DNA from: Anaerolineae bacterium
Lineage (GTDB): Bacteria > Chloroflexota > Anaerolineae > Promineifilales > Promineifilaceae
Assembly (NCBI GenBank): GCA_028277515.1
Contig: JANQGC010000247.1
Span: 1-18,836, forward strand
DNA: 18,836 nt
Direction: 5' to 3'
Shown in pieces: positions 6,804 to 14,262 of this stretch. The notes beneath the pieces are model-generated. The model saw only the letters and a list, made by a program, of their open reading frames with translations. It ran no database searches and was not told the origin of the DNA. The translations under genes and the position numbers were made by a program. The first letter of the stretch is position 1. Each line of letters starts with the position of its first letter.

Positions 6804-7031
6804 ATGGCCAAGATCCCAATTACAAACAACATCCGCAAGCTGCGCTTTTATCATAATGAAATGACCCAGAAAGATCTGGCCGAAAAAGTAGGTGTAACCC
6901 GGCAGACAATCGTAGCTATTGAAAATGCCAAGTACTCCCCTTCCCTGGAACTGGCCTTTCGCATCGCCTATGTCTTCGACTCGCCCCTGGAAGATGTGTT
7001 CACCTATGAACCAAAGGATGATCCGATCTAA
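6804..7031 (+). CDS. XRE-family helix-turn-helix regulator (YozG/YgzD-like)
   Basis: This 75-aa protein is almost only a Cro/CI-type DNA-binding domain: NNIRKLRFYHNEMTQKDLAE (about 8-27), then VGVTRQTIVAIENAKYSPSL as the turn and recognition helix, ending LEDVFTYEP. This is the typical size and ending of YozG-like regulators. AGGGGG at 6791-6796, within the end of the upstream gene, is seven bases before its ATG, consistent with coupled translation. It probably controls its own operon through the AT-rich dyads at 6261-6300. The MDR gene follows 60 bases later on the same strand and may be co-transcribed. Confidence 0.9.
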   Translation: MAKIPITNNIRKLRFYHNEMTQKDLAEKVGVTRQTIVAIENAKYSPSLELAFRIAYVFDSPLEDVFTYEPKDDPI

Positions 7032-7091
7032 AAGACGCAAACCTTTGAAAAGTCACCATCTTTCTCGGGAAATTAAAGAGGAGAAAAGCTA

Positions 7092-8129
7092 ATGAAAGCA
7101 ATCATCGCCACCCAATACGGACCGCCTGAGGTCCTCAATATAGCCCAGGTTGATAAACCAACCCCTCAGGACAATGAAGTCCTGGTAAAAATCATCACGA
7201 CCACCGTGAACGCCGGGGACAGCCGCATGCGCAGCTTCAATGTACCCCTCTCATACTGGCTGCCCGCCCGTTTATTCTTAGGCATCCGCAGGCTCAAACA
7301 ACCCATTTTAGGTATGGAGATAGCCGGCGAAGTGCAGGCTGTTGGCAAAAATGTGACCAAATTCAAGAGCGGAGACGCCGTGTTCGCCTCTATCATTGAA
7401 CATGGCTTTGGTGGATACGCCGAATATATCACCCTGCCCGAAGATGGCCTGCTGGCCAAAAAAGCGGCCGATATATCTTATGAAGATGTCGTCACCCTGC
7501 CCATCAGCGGCCGCACAGCCCTCTACTTCCTGCGCGAAGCGAACATCCAGCCGGGACAGAAAGTGTTGATCTACGGCGCATCCGGCGCAGTCGGCACCTT
7601 CGCCGTACAGATGGCCAAACAATTTGGCGCCCAGGTGACGGCCGTTTGCAGCACCCGCAACCTGCAGATGGTCAAATCCCTTGGGGCGGACAAGGCTATC
7701 GATTACACGGCGGAGGACTTCACCCAAAATGGTGAAACCTATGATGTCATCTTTGACGCCGTGGGCAAAGCGCCTTATGCAGCAACCATGCGCTCTATAA
7801 AGGAAAAGGGCGTCTATTTACAAGCAGTTGCCTCTCCGGGCATCAGTCTGCGTATGCGTTGGACTTCCCTGACCAGCGGTAAGAAAACCGTGGGTGGCGG
7901 CCCACCCAAAATTGCGGCAGACCTGGTCACCCTGCAGGAAATGATGCAGCAAGGGGTGTTCAAACCGGTCATCGATCGCTGCTATCCGCTGGAGGAGATC
8001 GTCGATGCCCACCGCTATGTGGACACAGGTCACAAACGGGGCAATGTTGTCATTACCGTCGTCCAAGGTGATAAAACCAATCAAATAAGGAGAAATGGAA
8101 CCCTGATCAAGAACCATCATGCATCTTAA
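7092..8129 (+). CDS. Zinc-independent MDR oxidoreductase (quinone reductase-like)
   Basis: This 345-aa cytoplasmic protein is a medium-chain dehydrogenase/reductase. The GroES-like domain spans about residues 1-130 (MKAIIATQYGPPEVL at the start). The Rossmann domain has YGASGAVGTFAVQMAKQFGA (161-180), the nucleotide-binding glycine motif, and its C-terminal helices include YPLEEIVDAHRYVDTGHKRGNVVI. The zinc-ligand GHE motif is replaced by LGMEIAGEV (73-81) and the structural-zinc cysteines are missing, so this is the zinc-free NAD(P)H:quinone reductase/enoyl-reductase branch. The substrate is unknown. AGAGGAG at 7077-7083, eight bases upstream, fixes the start. The last ~20 residues (after VVQGDK) extend beyond the usual family end. 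It may be co-transcribed with the upstream XRE pair, or have its own promoter in the 60-base gap, where none is obvious. Confidence 0.88.
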   Translation: MKAIIATQYGPPEVLNIAQVDKPTPQDNEVLVKIITTTVNAGDSRMRSFNVPLSYWLPARLFLGIRRLKQPILGMEIAGEVQAVGKNVTKFKSGDAVFASIIEHGFGGYAEYITLPEDGLLAKKAADISYEDVVTLPISGRTALYFLREANIQPGQKVLIYGASGAVGTFAVQMAKQFGAQVTAVCSTRNLQMVKSLGADKAIDYTAEDFTQNGETYDVIFDAVGKAPYAATMRSIKEKGVYLQAVASPGISLRMRWTSLTSGKKTVGGGPPKIAADLVTLQEMMQQGVFKPVIDRCYPLEEIVDAHRYVDTGHKRGNVVITVVQGDKTNQIRRNGTLIKNHHAS

Positions 8130-8136
8130 CATAAGA

Positions 8137-8161
8137 GCGCATCTTCAAATGCGTGGCTTTT
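8137..8161. terminator. Weak terminator-like hairpin between convergent genes
   Basis: CGCAT (8138-8142) pairs with ATGCG (8149-8153) over a 6-base loop, plus one G-T pair, followed by GGC and TTTT (8158-8161). The position between the converging MDR and SMP-30 genes suits a terminator, but the stem is short. Confidence 0.3.
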
Positions 8162-8187
8162 CTGGACCGGCATCTGAGGACGCCTAC

Positions 8188-9099
8188 TTACAGGATGATT
8201 GTATTATTTTGCAAATTTTTATTCTCTTGCTCTGAGTCCATCATCCCAAACATATTTTCGGCAAGGCCCCTCACATTTGCTTGCAGGCAGAACAATCCGC
8301 CGGCAAGAGGTTGTTCTTTTAGCTGGTCTGCACTCAGACCGACATTGGCCGAGGTAATATATAATTCGTTCAAGTTCTTGCCGCCAAAGGTGCAACTGGT
8401 CGGCCGCTGTACCGGCAGGCGGACGGTCTCCATCACCACGCCCTGCGGATCATAGCGGGTCACGCGCCAGCCATCCCAGTTCGCAGACCAGACACAGCCT
8501 TCTTCGTCCACCGTCAAGCCATCCGGCACGCCGTCGGCCGCTGGAACTCGAACGAACACCCGCCGGTTTTCAATCATTGCCGAGGAAGCATCAAAATCAT
8601 AGAGATAGATACAACCCTTCTCCGAATCGGTAAAGTACATCCTTTGCTGGTCCGGGCTCCAGCCGATGCCATTGGAGATGCCGATGCCCCCTTCTTTAAT
8701 GCGTGTCGGTCCACCATCTTCGTAGCAGTAAAGGGAATTAATAGCCCCGCCGCCCATCGTGCCCGCCCAAAAGCGGCCCTGTCGATCAACCGCGCCATCA
8801 TTAAAGCGTGACACCTCATTGTTAATCTGAATCCGGGTCACCTGTTCTAATGAATGTCCTTTACCGGGCCAGGTGGCCAGTTGATCGCCGGCAGCGACCA
8901 AAAAACCGCCGGTCGCTCGCCGGCCGAGGATGGCGGCCGGCACGCCCATGTCAAAAGCTTTATATTCTTTGGTCTCCGGCCGCCAACGCTGAATCAGATG
9001 GCCTAATATATCGACCCAGTACAACGCTTCTTCTTCCTGATGCCACAGCGGCCCTTCTCCCAGGGAGTTGCTCGCTTCAAAGACACAATTTGCTTCCAT
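8188..9099 (-). CDS. SMP-30/gluconolactonase family protein
   Basis: This 303-aa six-bladed beta-propeller enzyme opens lactone rings of sugar acids (or similar esters) using one divalent metal. Hallmarks: SLGEGPLWH near the N-terminus (metal-binding Glu), SRFNDGAVDRQGRFWAGTMG, ISNGIGWSPD (metal-binding Asn), VPDGLTVDEEGCVWSA (metal-binding Asp) and RPTSCTFGG. All metal ligands are present. The frame is open to 9177, but the 26 residues before MEANCVFEASNS do not fit the family, and AAAAGGCGA lies just before ATG 9099, so I chose that start. About 20 residues after GLAENMFG form an extra tail. It stands alone, but a sugar-acid lactonase fits the nearby uronate/aldonate remnants. It is divergent from the CDF gene. 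Confidence 0.9.
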   Translation of the reverse strand: MEANCVFEASNSLGEGPLWHQEEEALYWVDILGHLIQRWRPETKEYKAFDMGVPAAILGRRATGGFLVAAGDQLATWPGKGHSLEQVTRIQINNEVSRFNDGAVDRQGRFWAGTMGGGAINSLYCYEDGGPTRIKEGGIGISNGIGWSPDQQRMYFTDSEKGCIYLYDFDASSAMIENRRVFVRVPAADGVPDGLTVDEEGCVWSANWDGWRVTRYDPQGVVMETVRLPVQRPTSCTFGGKNLNELYITSANVGLSADQLKEQPLAGGLFCLQANVRGLAENMFGMMDSEQENKNLQNNTIIL

Positions 9100-9289
9100 C
9101 AATTTCGCCTTTTTCCCAGTTTCGTAACGTTTAGAGGACGATTCTTTGCCTATTATATCGACAAATAGAGGAATCATAACCTATACGACAGAAGCAGGAG
9201 GTAAGCCAAGGTGAGCTTCCCAAAAAATAATAAAATGAGTTTTACCGGAAGCCATAGGGTGAGCAGGTATAATAACCATTGGAAGGGAC

Positions 9290-10219
9290 ATGAAATCTTC
9301 GCTCACCAAGTACGCCTGGCTATCAATTGGGGCAGCAACTTTAACTATCCTGATTAAGTTGCTGGCCTATTTAGCCACGGATTCGATCGGCTTATTATCT
9401 GATGCGCTTGAGGGAATCATCAATCTCGTCGCTGCGATTGTGGTCCTGATAACGCTTACTATTGTGCAGCAGCCTCCGGATGAAAGCCACCAATTTGGTC
9501 ATGATAAAGCGGAATACTTTTCCAGCGGCATTGAGGGAACGCTGATTGTTATCGCTTCTGTGACCATCCTGCTGACCGCTTTTACGCGCCTGTTAAATCC
9601 CCAACCCCTGGGACAAATCGGACTTGGTTTGATCTTGGCCATCATTGCTTCCGGCATCAATCTGCTGGTCGGCCGTCTGCTCATCAACCGCGGCAAAAAA
9701 TTTGAATCAATCACCCTGGAAGCCGATGGCCAGCACCTGATGTCCGATGTCTGGACCTCCGTTGGGGTCGTCCTGGGGGTCGGCGTTGCTGGGCTGACTG
9801 GCCTGGAATGGCTGGACCCGGCTATCGCCATTCTTGTCGGGATAAAAATCGGTTGGGAAGGAATAAAGATTTTACGACGGACCACTCGAGGATTGATGGA
9901 TTCGGCCATCGACCTTGAGGAACACCGGCAGATTGAGGACATACTCAATCAGCACCGGCATGACGAGCTGGAGTGGCATGCCCTGCGCACACGGCAATCC
10001 GGGTCGCGCCGTTTCATCAGCGTGCATATCCTGGTTCCCGGCGACTGGACCATTCAAGAAAGCCATGATTTGGCCGAGCAAATCGAGTCCGATATCAGAC
10101 AGGTGATCCGCAACAGCACCGTTTTCATCCACGTGGAACCCCTGGAAGATCCGCGTGCTTTTGTGGATCAACATTTGGATCTTATCTTTGATGTTGATAT
10201 ACCGGAAGGCAGAGATTAA
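9290..10219 (+). CDS. Cation diffusion facilitator (CDF) metal exporter
   Basis: This 309-aa protein has about six membrane helices (residues ~10-190) followed by a cytoplasmic ferredoxin-like domain (~205-300). It would export divalent metal ions by proton exchange. Markers: HQFGHDKAEYF (67-77) after TM2 and HLMSDVWTS in TM5, giving the H149-xxx-D153 half of the metal site. In TM2, SDALEGIIN offers E41-xxx-N45 instead of the D/H-xxx-D of the YiiP and ZitB groups; many CDFs with SDALES share this, and their metal preference is uncertain. GGAAGGG at 9281-9287 lies very close to the ATG. A TATAAT at 9268-9273 has no good -35 partner. The aminotransferase gene follows 35 bases later, same strand, perhaps only by shared transcription. 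Confidence 0.92.
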   Translation: MKSSLTKYAWLSIGAATLTILIKLLAYLATDSIGLLSDALEGIINLVAAIVVLITLTIVQQPPDESHQFGHDKAEYFSSGIEGTLIVIASVTILLTAFTRLLNPQPLGQIGLGLILAIIASGINLLVGRLLINRGKKFESITLEADGQHLMSDVWTSVGVVLGVGVAGLTGLEWLDPAIAILVGIKIGWEGIKILRRTTRGLMDSAIDLEEHRQIEDILNQHRHDELEWHALRTRQSGSRRFISVHILVPGDWTIQESHDLAEQIESDIRQVIRNSTVFIHVEPLEDPRAFVDQHLDLIFDVDIPEGRD

Positions 10220-10254
10220 TATATCTGTGTCCGTACTGGCGTATAAAGTGAGAA

Positions 10255-11394
10255 ATGGGTATCCGCACTATCCAGGTCAACCTTAGCTCCAACATCATCA
10301 ACTTCGGCATCGGCCAGCCGGGTTTCGATCTGCTGCCCCAGGCGATCATGCGCCGTGCGGCCGCAACCCGACTCAGCCAGGACGATCCCTCCCTGCTCGC
10401 CTACGGCTACGAACGGGGCGATGGTTATTTCCGGCTGGCCCTGGCCTCGTTTTTAGAAAAGCATTATGAGCTATCCGTCAGCGCCGAGCAGCTTATGGTT
10501 ACCTGCGGCGCTTCGCAGGCCCTGGACCTGGTTTGCACGCTCACTACCCAACCGGGCGATCTCGTCTACACGGCCGAACCGACTTACTTCCTGGCCTTGC
10601 GCATCTTTGCCGATCACGGTTTGCGCGTGCGCGGACTGCCCACTGATCAGGATGGATTGATAATGGAGGAATTGGAGGGAGCATTAAAGAAGGAACGGCC
10701 GAAACTGCTTTACACCGTGCCCACCTTCCAAAATCCCGCCGGCTGCACCCTATCCCTCGAACGGCGGGAGCGTCTGGCCGAATTGTCGGCCGAATATGAT
10801 TTCCTGGTCGCCGCTGACGAAGTTTACCATTTGCTGTACTATCAGGAACCACCCCCGCCACCTATGGCTCAATGGATCGATAACGAACACATCATCTCCA
10901 TCGGCTCATTCTCCAAGATCCTGGCTCCCGGCCTGCGCCTGGGCTGGGTGCAAGCGGGGCTTCCCCTGCTGGATAGATTAGCCGGCTCCGGCCTGTTGGA
11001 CAGCGGCGGCGGGCTGAACCCCTTCACCTCCAACCTGGTTCGTGTGGCCATCGAAGAAGGTTGGCAGGAGGATCATCTGACCTTCCTCAAAGAAACTTAC
11101 CGGCGGCGCATCACCATCATGGCCGAAGCCCTTAAAGAAAACATGCCCGATCCAGTGCAATTTACCATTCCCACAGGTGGTTTCTTCTTCTGGCTCACCC
11201 TGCCCGATGGCGTGGATACGGGGACCTTACTGCAAGAAGCCAATGCCAAGGGCGTCGGCTTCACCCCTGGAATCCGTTTCTCCACCCGTCAGGGTCAAAC
11301 CAACAAAATGCGCCTCAGCTTCGCCTTTTACCAGGAAGAGCAGATCCATCGCGGCGTCGAGCGCTTAGGGGATTTACTGCGCGAAAGCAAGTAA
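10255..11394 (+). CDS. PLP-dependent class I/II aminotransferase (LysN/2-aminoadipate-type)
   Basis: This 379-aa fold-type I aminotransferase shows INFGIGQPGFDLLP (substrate loop, 15-28), YGYERGDGYFRLALA, VTCGASQALDL (PLP phosphate region), PTFQNPAG (N160), AADEVYH (D188 and Y191, pairing with the PLP ring), SIGSFSKILAPGLRLGW with K221 as the Schiff-base lysine and R228, and MRLSFAFY with the carboxylate-binding Arg. All catalytic residues are intact. The sequence resembles the 2-aminoadipate/aromatic aminotransferase (MocR-like catalytic) branch, but the amino donor cannot be told. The ribosome site is weak (AAAGTGAG). Its stop codon lies inside the GTAACC repeat element at 11391-11442. No biosynthetic partner is adjacent. 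Confidence 0.9.
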   Translation: MGIRTIQVNLSSNIINFGIGQPGFDLLPQAIMRRAAATRLSQDDPSLLAYGYERGDGYFRLALASFLEKHYELSVSAEQLMVTCGASQALDLVCTLTTQPGDLVYTAEPTYFLALRIFADHGLRVRGLPTDQDGLIMEELEGALKKERPKLLYTVPTFQNPAGCTLSLERRERLAELSAEYDFLVAADEVYHLLYYQEPPPPPMAQWIDNEHIISIGSFSKILAPGLRLGWVQAGLPLLDRLAGSGLLDSGGGLNPFTSNLVRVAIEEGWQEDHLTFLKETYRRRITIMAEALKENMPDPVQFTIPTGGFFFWLTLPDGVDTGTLLQEANAKGVGFTPGIRFSTRQGQTNKMRLSFAFYQEEQIHRGVERLGDLLRESK

Positions 11395-11442
11395 CCGCGA
11401 AATCGTTTTCGCGCGTCGGCGAAAATTGGAATTTTCGGTTAC
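11391..11442. repeat. GTAACC inverted-repeat element, copy 2; bidirectional terminator candidate
   Basis: This 52-bp element begins GTAACCG (11391-11397) and ends with the exact inverse CGGTTAC (11436-11442). Inside are two hairpins: GCGAAA with TTTCGC around TCGT in the left unit, and GAAAATT with AATTTTC around GG in the right unit. It lies exactly where two genes converge: TAA of the aminotransferase (11392-11394) is in its left end and TAA of the TetR gene (minus strand, 11439-11441) in its right end. It probably terminates both transcripts. Confidence 0.7.
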
Positions 11443-12053
11443 GACCGCTGGCTGCCGTTCTCCTCCAGTTGCAGATCCCCCACCAACAACTTCCGAATAG
11501 GCAGCATAATTAACTGCGCCGCAAATTCTCCCATCTTTTCCGGCGGATAAGGCATTTCGTTCTCCAACCACCAATGAATCATGGCAAAGGAGGCGGCAAT
11601 CATATGGTTGGCGATTAATTCATGCGGGATATCATCTTGCGGCATGTTTTCAAAAAAATGTTCCGTCTCCGCACGCGCGTAATGTTGAATTGGCTCTAAA
11701 GCCACCGGCCCACTCTGCATCAGCAGTTGAAAGATGTTGCTGTTGTCAGCCACATACTGGTAAAGAATTCGCCCTTTACGACGCGCGATCGCTTCAAAGT
11801 CAGGATTATTCATTTCACGCGGTGTCGGTGGCGGCATGGTGCGTCGCAGATCGGCCAGGGTGCTCTGCAGCACATCTTGCAGCAGGTCATCCTTGCTCTC
11901 ATAATGGCGGTAAAATGTGCGGTAATTAATACCCGCCCTCTCGGCCAGGCTCTGTACCGTCACCGCATCATACCCTTCTTCACAACTCAAGGCGATCAAC
12001 GCATCAGTTAGTTGTGACCGCGTGCGAATGACCCTTTTATCTTCCTCGTTCAT
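11439..12053 (-). CDS. TetR/AcrR family regulator, likely repressor of the ABC exporter operon
   Basis: This 204-aa protein has an N-terminal TetR domain (residues ~8-55) with VTVQSLAERAGINYRTFYRHY as the helix-turn-helix and SKDDLLQDVL after it. The helical effector domain contains ILYQYVADNSNIFQLLM and FAMIHWWLENEMPYPPEKMGEFAAQL, typical of TetR members with a YfiR/DhaS-like C-terminal part. GGAGAG lies just upstream of ATG 12053. It is divergent from the exporter operon across a 244-base region that carries three palindromes, which strongly suggests it controls that operon and itself. Its stop codon is supplied by the repeat at 11391-11442. The effector is unknown, possibly an exported substrate. 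Confidence 0.9.
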   Translation of the reverse strand: MNEEDKRVIRTRSQLTDALIALSCEEGYDAVTVQSLAERAGINYRTFYRHYESKDDLLQDVLQSTLADLRRTMPPPTPREMNNPDFEAIARRKGRILYQYVADNSNIFQLLMQSGPVALEPIQHYARAETEHFFENMPQDDIPHELIANHMIAASFAMIHWWLENEMPYPPEKMGEFAAQLIMLPIRKLLVGDLQLEENGSQRS

Positions 12054-12168
12054 ACTCTCCGATTTGACATCCGATTTTGAAATATTTGGTCCTTAGCATC
12101 CTCTGAACCGTTATAATTAAGCGAAACGATAATCGGATATCGCTTTATTTAAAGAACTTAAGTGACTA

Positions 12169-12197
12169 TTGACATTAAAAATAAGTTATGCCATACT
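12169..12197 (+). promoter_or_regulatory. Promoter of the ABC exporter operon
   Basis: Perfect TTGACA (12169-12174), 17 bases, CATACT (12192-12197, four of six). The -10 box lies inside the first dyad (12186-12208). The start point near 12204 is overlapped by the dyads, so bound regulator would block polymerase. Confidence 0.6.
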
Positions 12198-12231
12198 CTG
12201 TGGCATAATTATGCCCCATATTGTGGCATAA
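12186..12231. promoter_or_regulatory. Two abutting 23-bp dyad operators
   Basis: Dyad 1 (12186-12208) is TTATGCCA, 7 bases, TGGCATAA. Dyad 2 (12209-12231) is TTATGCC, 9 bases, GGCATAA. They touch without a gap, agree at about 18 of 23 positions, and their joint forms a further perfect palindrome, GGCATAATTATGCC (12202-12215). They overlap the -10 box and start point of the exporter promoter. Confidence 0.7.
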
Positions 12232-12253
12232 ATCAACTTTTATTAATGAAGTT

Positions 12254-12287
12254 AAAGTGACAGTCACTTTCAAAGTGACTGTCACTT
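12254..12287. promoter_or_regulatory. 33-bp perfect palindrome made of two smaller palindromes
   Basis: AAAGTGACAGTCACTTT (12254-12270) and AAGTGACTGTCACTT (12273-12287) are each perfect palindromes centred 18 bases apart. Together 12255-12287 is one perfect palindrome around C12271. GTGAC-N-GTCAC dyads of this size suit a TetR-family dimer, here two side by side. The array ends 10 bases before the ATG at 12298, so as RNA it could also mask translation start. Confidence 0.75.
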
Positions 12288-12297
12288 CGGTTAAACT

Positions 12298-14262
12298 ATG
12301 GTTTTTAGAAGAAAGAAGAAAAAGGAAACGGTCGAACACCAGACGGCCGTCCACCAGAACAGCCCCATCCTCACGCTGCGTGACGTGCGCAAGGTTTATC
12401 ACACCGGTTCCGGCGATTTCGTAGCTCTCAAGGACATCACCCTGGACATCCAAACCGGGGAATTCCTGGGCATCGTCGGCAAGTCCGGCGCGGGCAAGAC
12501 CACCCTGCTCAACATGATCTCCGGCGTCAGCGAGATCACCTCCGGCGACGTTCACTTTTACCCTAAAGACGGTGGCAAATCCCATTCCCTTGAGGAGATG
12601 GACCAGGATGAACTGGCCGTCTGGCGCGGCCAGAACATGGGCATTGTCTACCAATCATTTGAACTGATGCCCCAGCTCAACCTGGTCAATAACATCATGA
12701 TGCCCCAGGAGTTCGCCGGCCGTTTTCAGCCGGGTCCCAGCCAGGAGGAAGCCTTACGCCTGTTGGATATCGTCGAACTTAAGGAACATGCCTACAAGCT
12801 GCCCGCCCACATTTCCGGCGGGCAAAAACAGCGCGTGGCCATTTCCCGCGCCCTGGTCAACGATCCTGCGCTGATCGTCGCCGATGAGCCGACCGGCAGC
12901 CTTGATTCCGTCACGGCGGAGACCATCTTCAATATCTTCGCCAAACTGGTCGAGCAGGGCAAAACCGTGATCATGGTCACCCACGACATGGACCTGGTGC
13001 CCCGGTTCAGCCGCACCTTGCAGATTTCCGACGGCCGTTTACTGGACGCGGATGGAACCCTGCGTGACGATGCGCAAGCAGAGGCGGACGAAGTAAACCA
13101 ACCAGAAAAAATCGAAGTCATCATGCCCGGTGGGGACGAGGACAGCACACCCTTATTGTCTAATATTAATACCGACGGCGGCTACGACCGGTCCAAACCG
13201 GCCATCCTGCTGCAAGATGTGGTCAAGACCTACGTCAACGCTGCGGGCAGCTTCACCGCTCTGAAGAGTATCGATCTGGAAATCGAATATGGCCAGTTTG
13301 TGGCATTGGTCGGCAAATCGGGCAGCGGCAAATCGACCCTGCTCAACATGCTGACCGGCATCGACCACCCCACCTCCGGCGAGGTGCGCATCGGCGATCA
13401 GGATATTTACAGCATGAGCGAAAGCCGGCGCGCCCTGTGGCGCGGCCAGAATGTGGGCATCGTCTTTCAATTTTTCCAACTGCTGCCCACCCTGACCTTG
13501 CTGGAAAACACGATTCTGCCCATGGATTACTGTGACGTCTACCCCTATAACGAACGACCAGAGCGAGCCATGCAGTTGTTGAGAATGGTTGGCCTGGAAG
13601 AACATGCCTACGAACTGCCGGCCAATGTATCCAACGGCCAGCAGCAAGCGGCGGCCATTGCCCGTTCACTGGCCACCGACCCGCCGATCATCGTCGCTGA
13701 CGAACCGACGGGTAATTTGGACACGCGCTCGGCCGATGTCGTCATCCGAGTCTTTCGCGAGCTGGCAGCGCAGGGCAAGACGATCCTCATCGTCACCCAT
13801 GACCCCTCGCTGACCAGCCGCGTGGACCATACCGTGATTATCTCCGACGGAGAGCTTATTGATCCCCTGGTCGCCTCGACCCTGCCCTCCCTGGATCACC
13901 CGCAGATGTTGCAGGCAACCAAGGATTTAACACGCCGCCGCTTTCAACCGGGCGAGATCATCCTCAATCAAGGTGACCCGGTCGAGCACTTTTACCTGGT
14001 GGGCAGCGGCCGGGTGGAAATCTGGAACGGCCACGCTGAACCCCACGCTCAACTGACACACAACCAATTTTTCGGCGAAGTGGAGATCATGGATGGCAGT
14101 CAGGCCATCGCCACCGTGCGCGCCGGAGAAGAACCAATAGAATTAGGCCTCTTATCCCGCGAGCATTTCATGACGATCTTGCAGGATTCGCCGCCAACGG
14201 CCGATTTACTGCATGATGTGGCTCGGCAGCGCCGTGAGGAGAACCAGGAGGCGAAACAATGA
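12298..14262 (+). CDS. ABC exporter ATPase: two fused MacB/LolD-type NBDs plus cNMP-binding-like domain
   Basis: This 654-aa cytoplasmic protein powers the exporter. NBD1 (residues ~24-250): Walker A GKSGAGKT (61-68), Q119, signature ISGGQ (172-176), Walker B to D196-E197, H229. An acidic linker follows (~255-300). NBD2 (~302-520): Walker A GKSGSGKS (339-346), degenerate signature VSNGQ (444-448) with QQAAAIARSL after it instead of QQRVAIARAL, D468-E469, H501. Residues ~536-645 form a CAP-type cyclic-nucleotide-binding fold: FQPGEIILNQGDPVEHFYLV, then FFGEVEIMDGSQAIATVRAG. FGE is kept, but the phosphate-binding Arg of CRP (R82) aligns with Ala, so cNMP binding is doubtful. Usual MacB/LolD ATPases are ~230 aa single NBDs. 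No Shine-Dalgarno precedes the ATG, which follows the palindrome by 10 bases. It overlaps the permease gene by ATGA. Confidence 0.9.
   Translation: MVFRRKKKKETVEHQTAVHQNSPILTLRDVRKVYHTGSGDFVALKDITLDIQTGEFLGIVGKSGAGKTTLLNMISGVSEITSGDVHFYPKDGGKSHSLEEMDQDELAVWRGQNMGIVYQSFELMPQLNLVNNIMMPQEFAGRFQPGPSQEEALRLLDIVELKEHAYKLPAHISGGQKQRVAISRALVNDPALIVADEPTGSLDSVTAETIFNIFAKLVEQGKTVIMVTHDMDLVPRFSRTLQISDGRLLDADGTLRDDAQAEADEVNQPEKIEVIMPGGDEDSTPLLSNINTDGGYDRSKPAILLQDVVKTYVNAAGSFTALKSIDLEIEYGQFVALVGKSGSGKSTLLNMLTGIDHPTSGEVRIGDQDIYSMSESRRALWRGQNVGIVFQFFQLLPTLTLLENTILPMDYCDVYPYNERPERAMQLLRMVGLEEHAYELPANVSNGQQQAAAIARSLATDPPIIVADEPTGNLDTRSADVVIRVFRELAAQGKTILIVTHDPSLTSRVDHTVIISDGELIDPLVASTLPSLDHPQMLQATKDLTRRRFQPGEIILNQGDPVEHFYLVGSGRVEIWNGHAEPHAQLTHNQFFGEVEIMDGSQAIATVRAGEEPIELGLLSREHFMTILQDSPPTADLLHDVARQRREENQEAKQ

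Noticed and set aside
9100..9177. Longer N-terminus of the SMP-30 protein
   Set aside because: The extra 26 residues do not fit the family, and a ribosome-site-like AAAAGGCGA precedes ATG 9099.
12186..12287. CRISPR array or phage attachment site
   Set aside because: The repeats are inverted dyads of two kinds without spacers, and no cas or integrase gene is nearby; operators explain them better.
12175..12654. 159-codon minus-strand frame over the exporter control region
   Set aside because: It runs through the operators and NBD1 coding sequence and has no family match.
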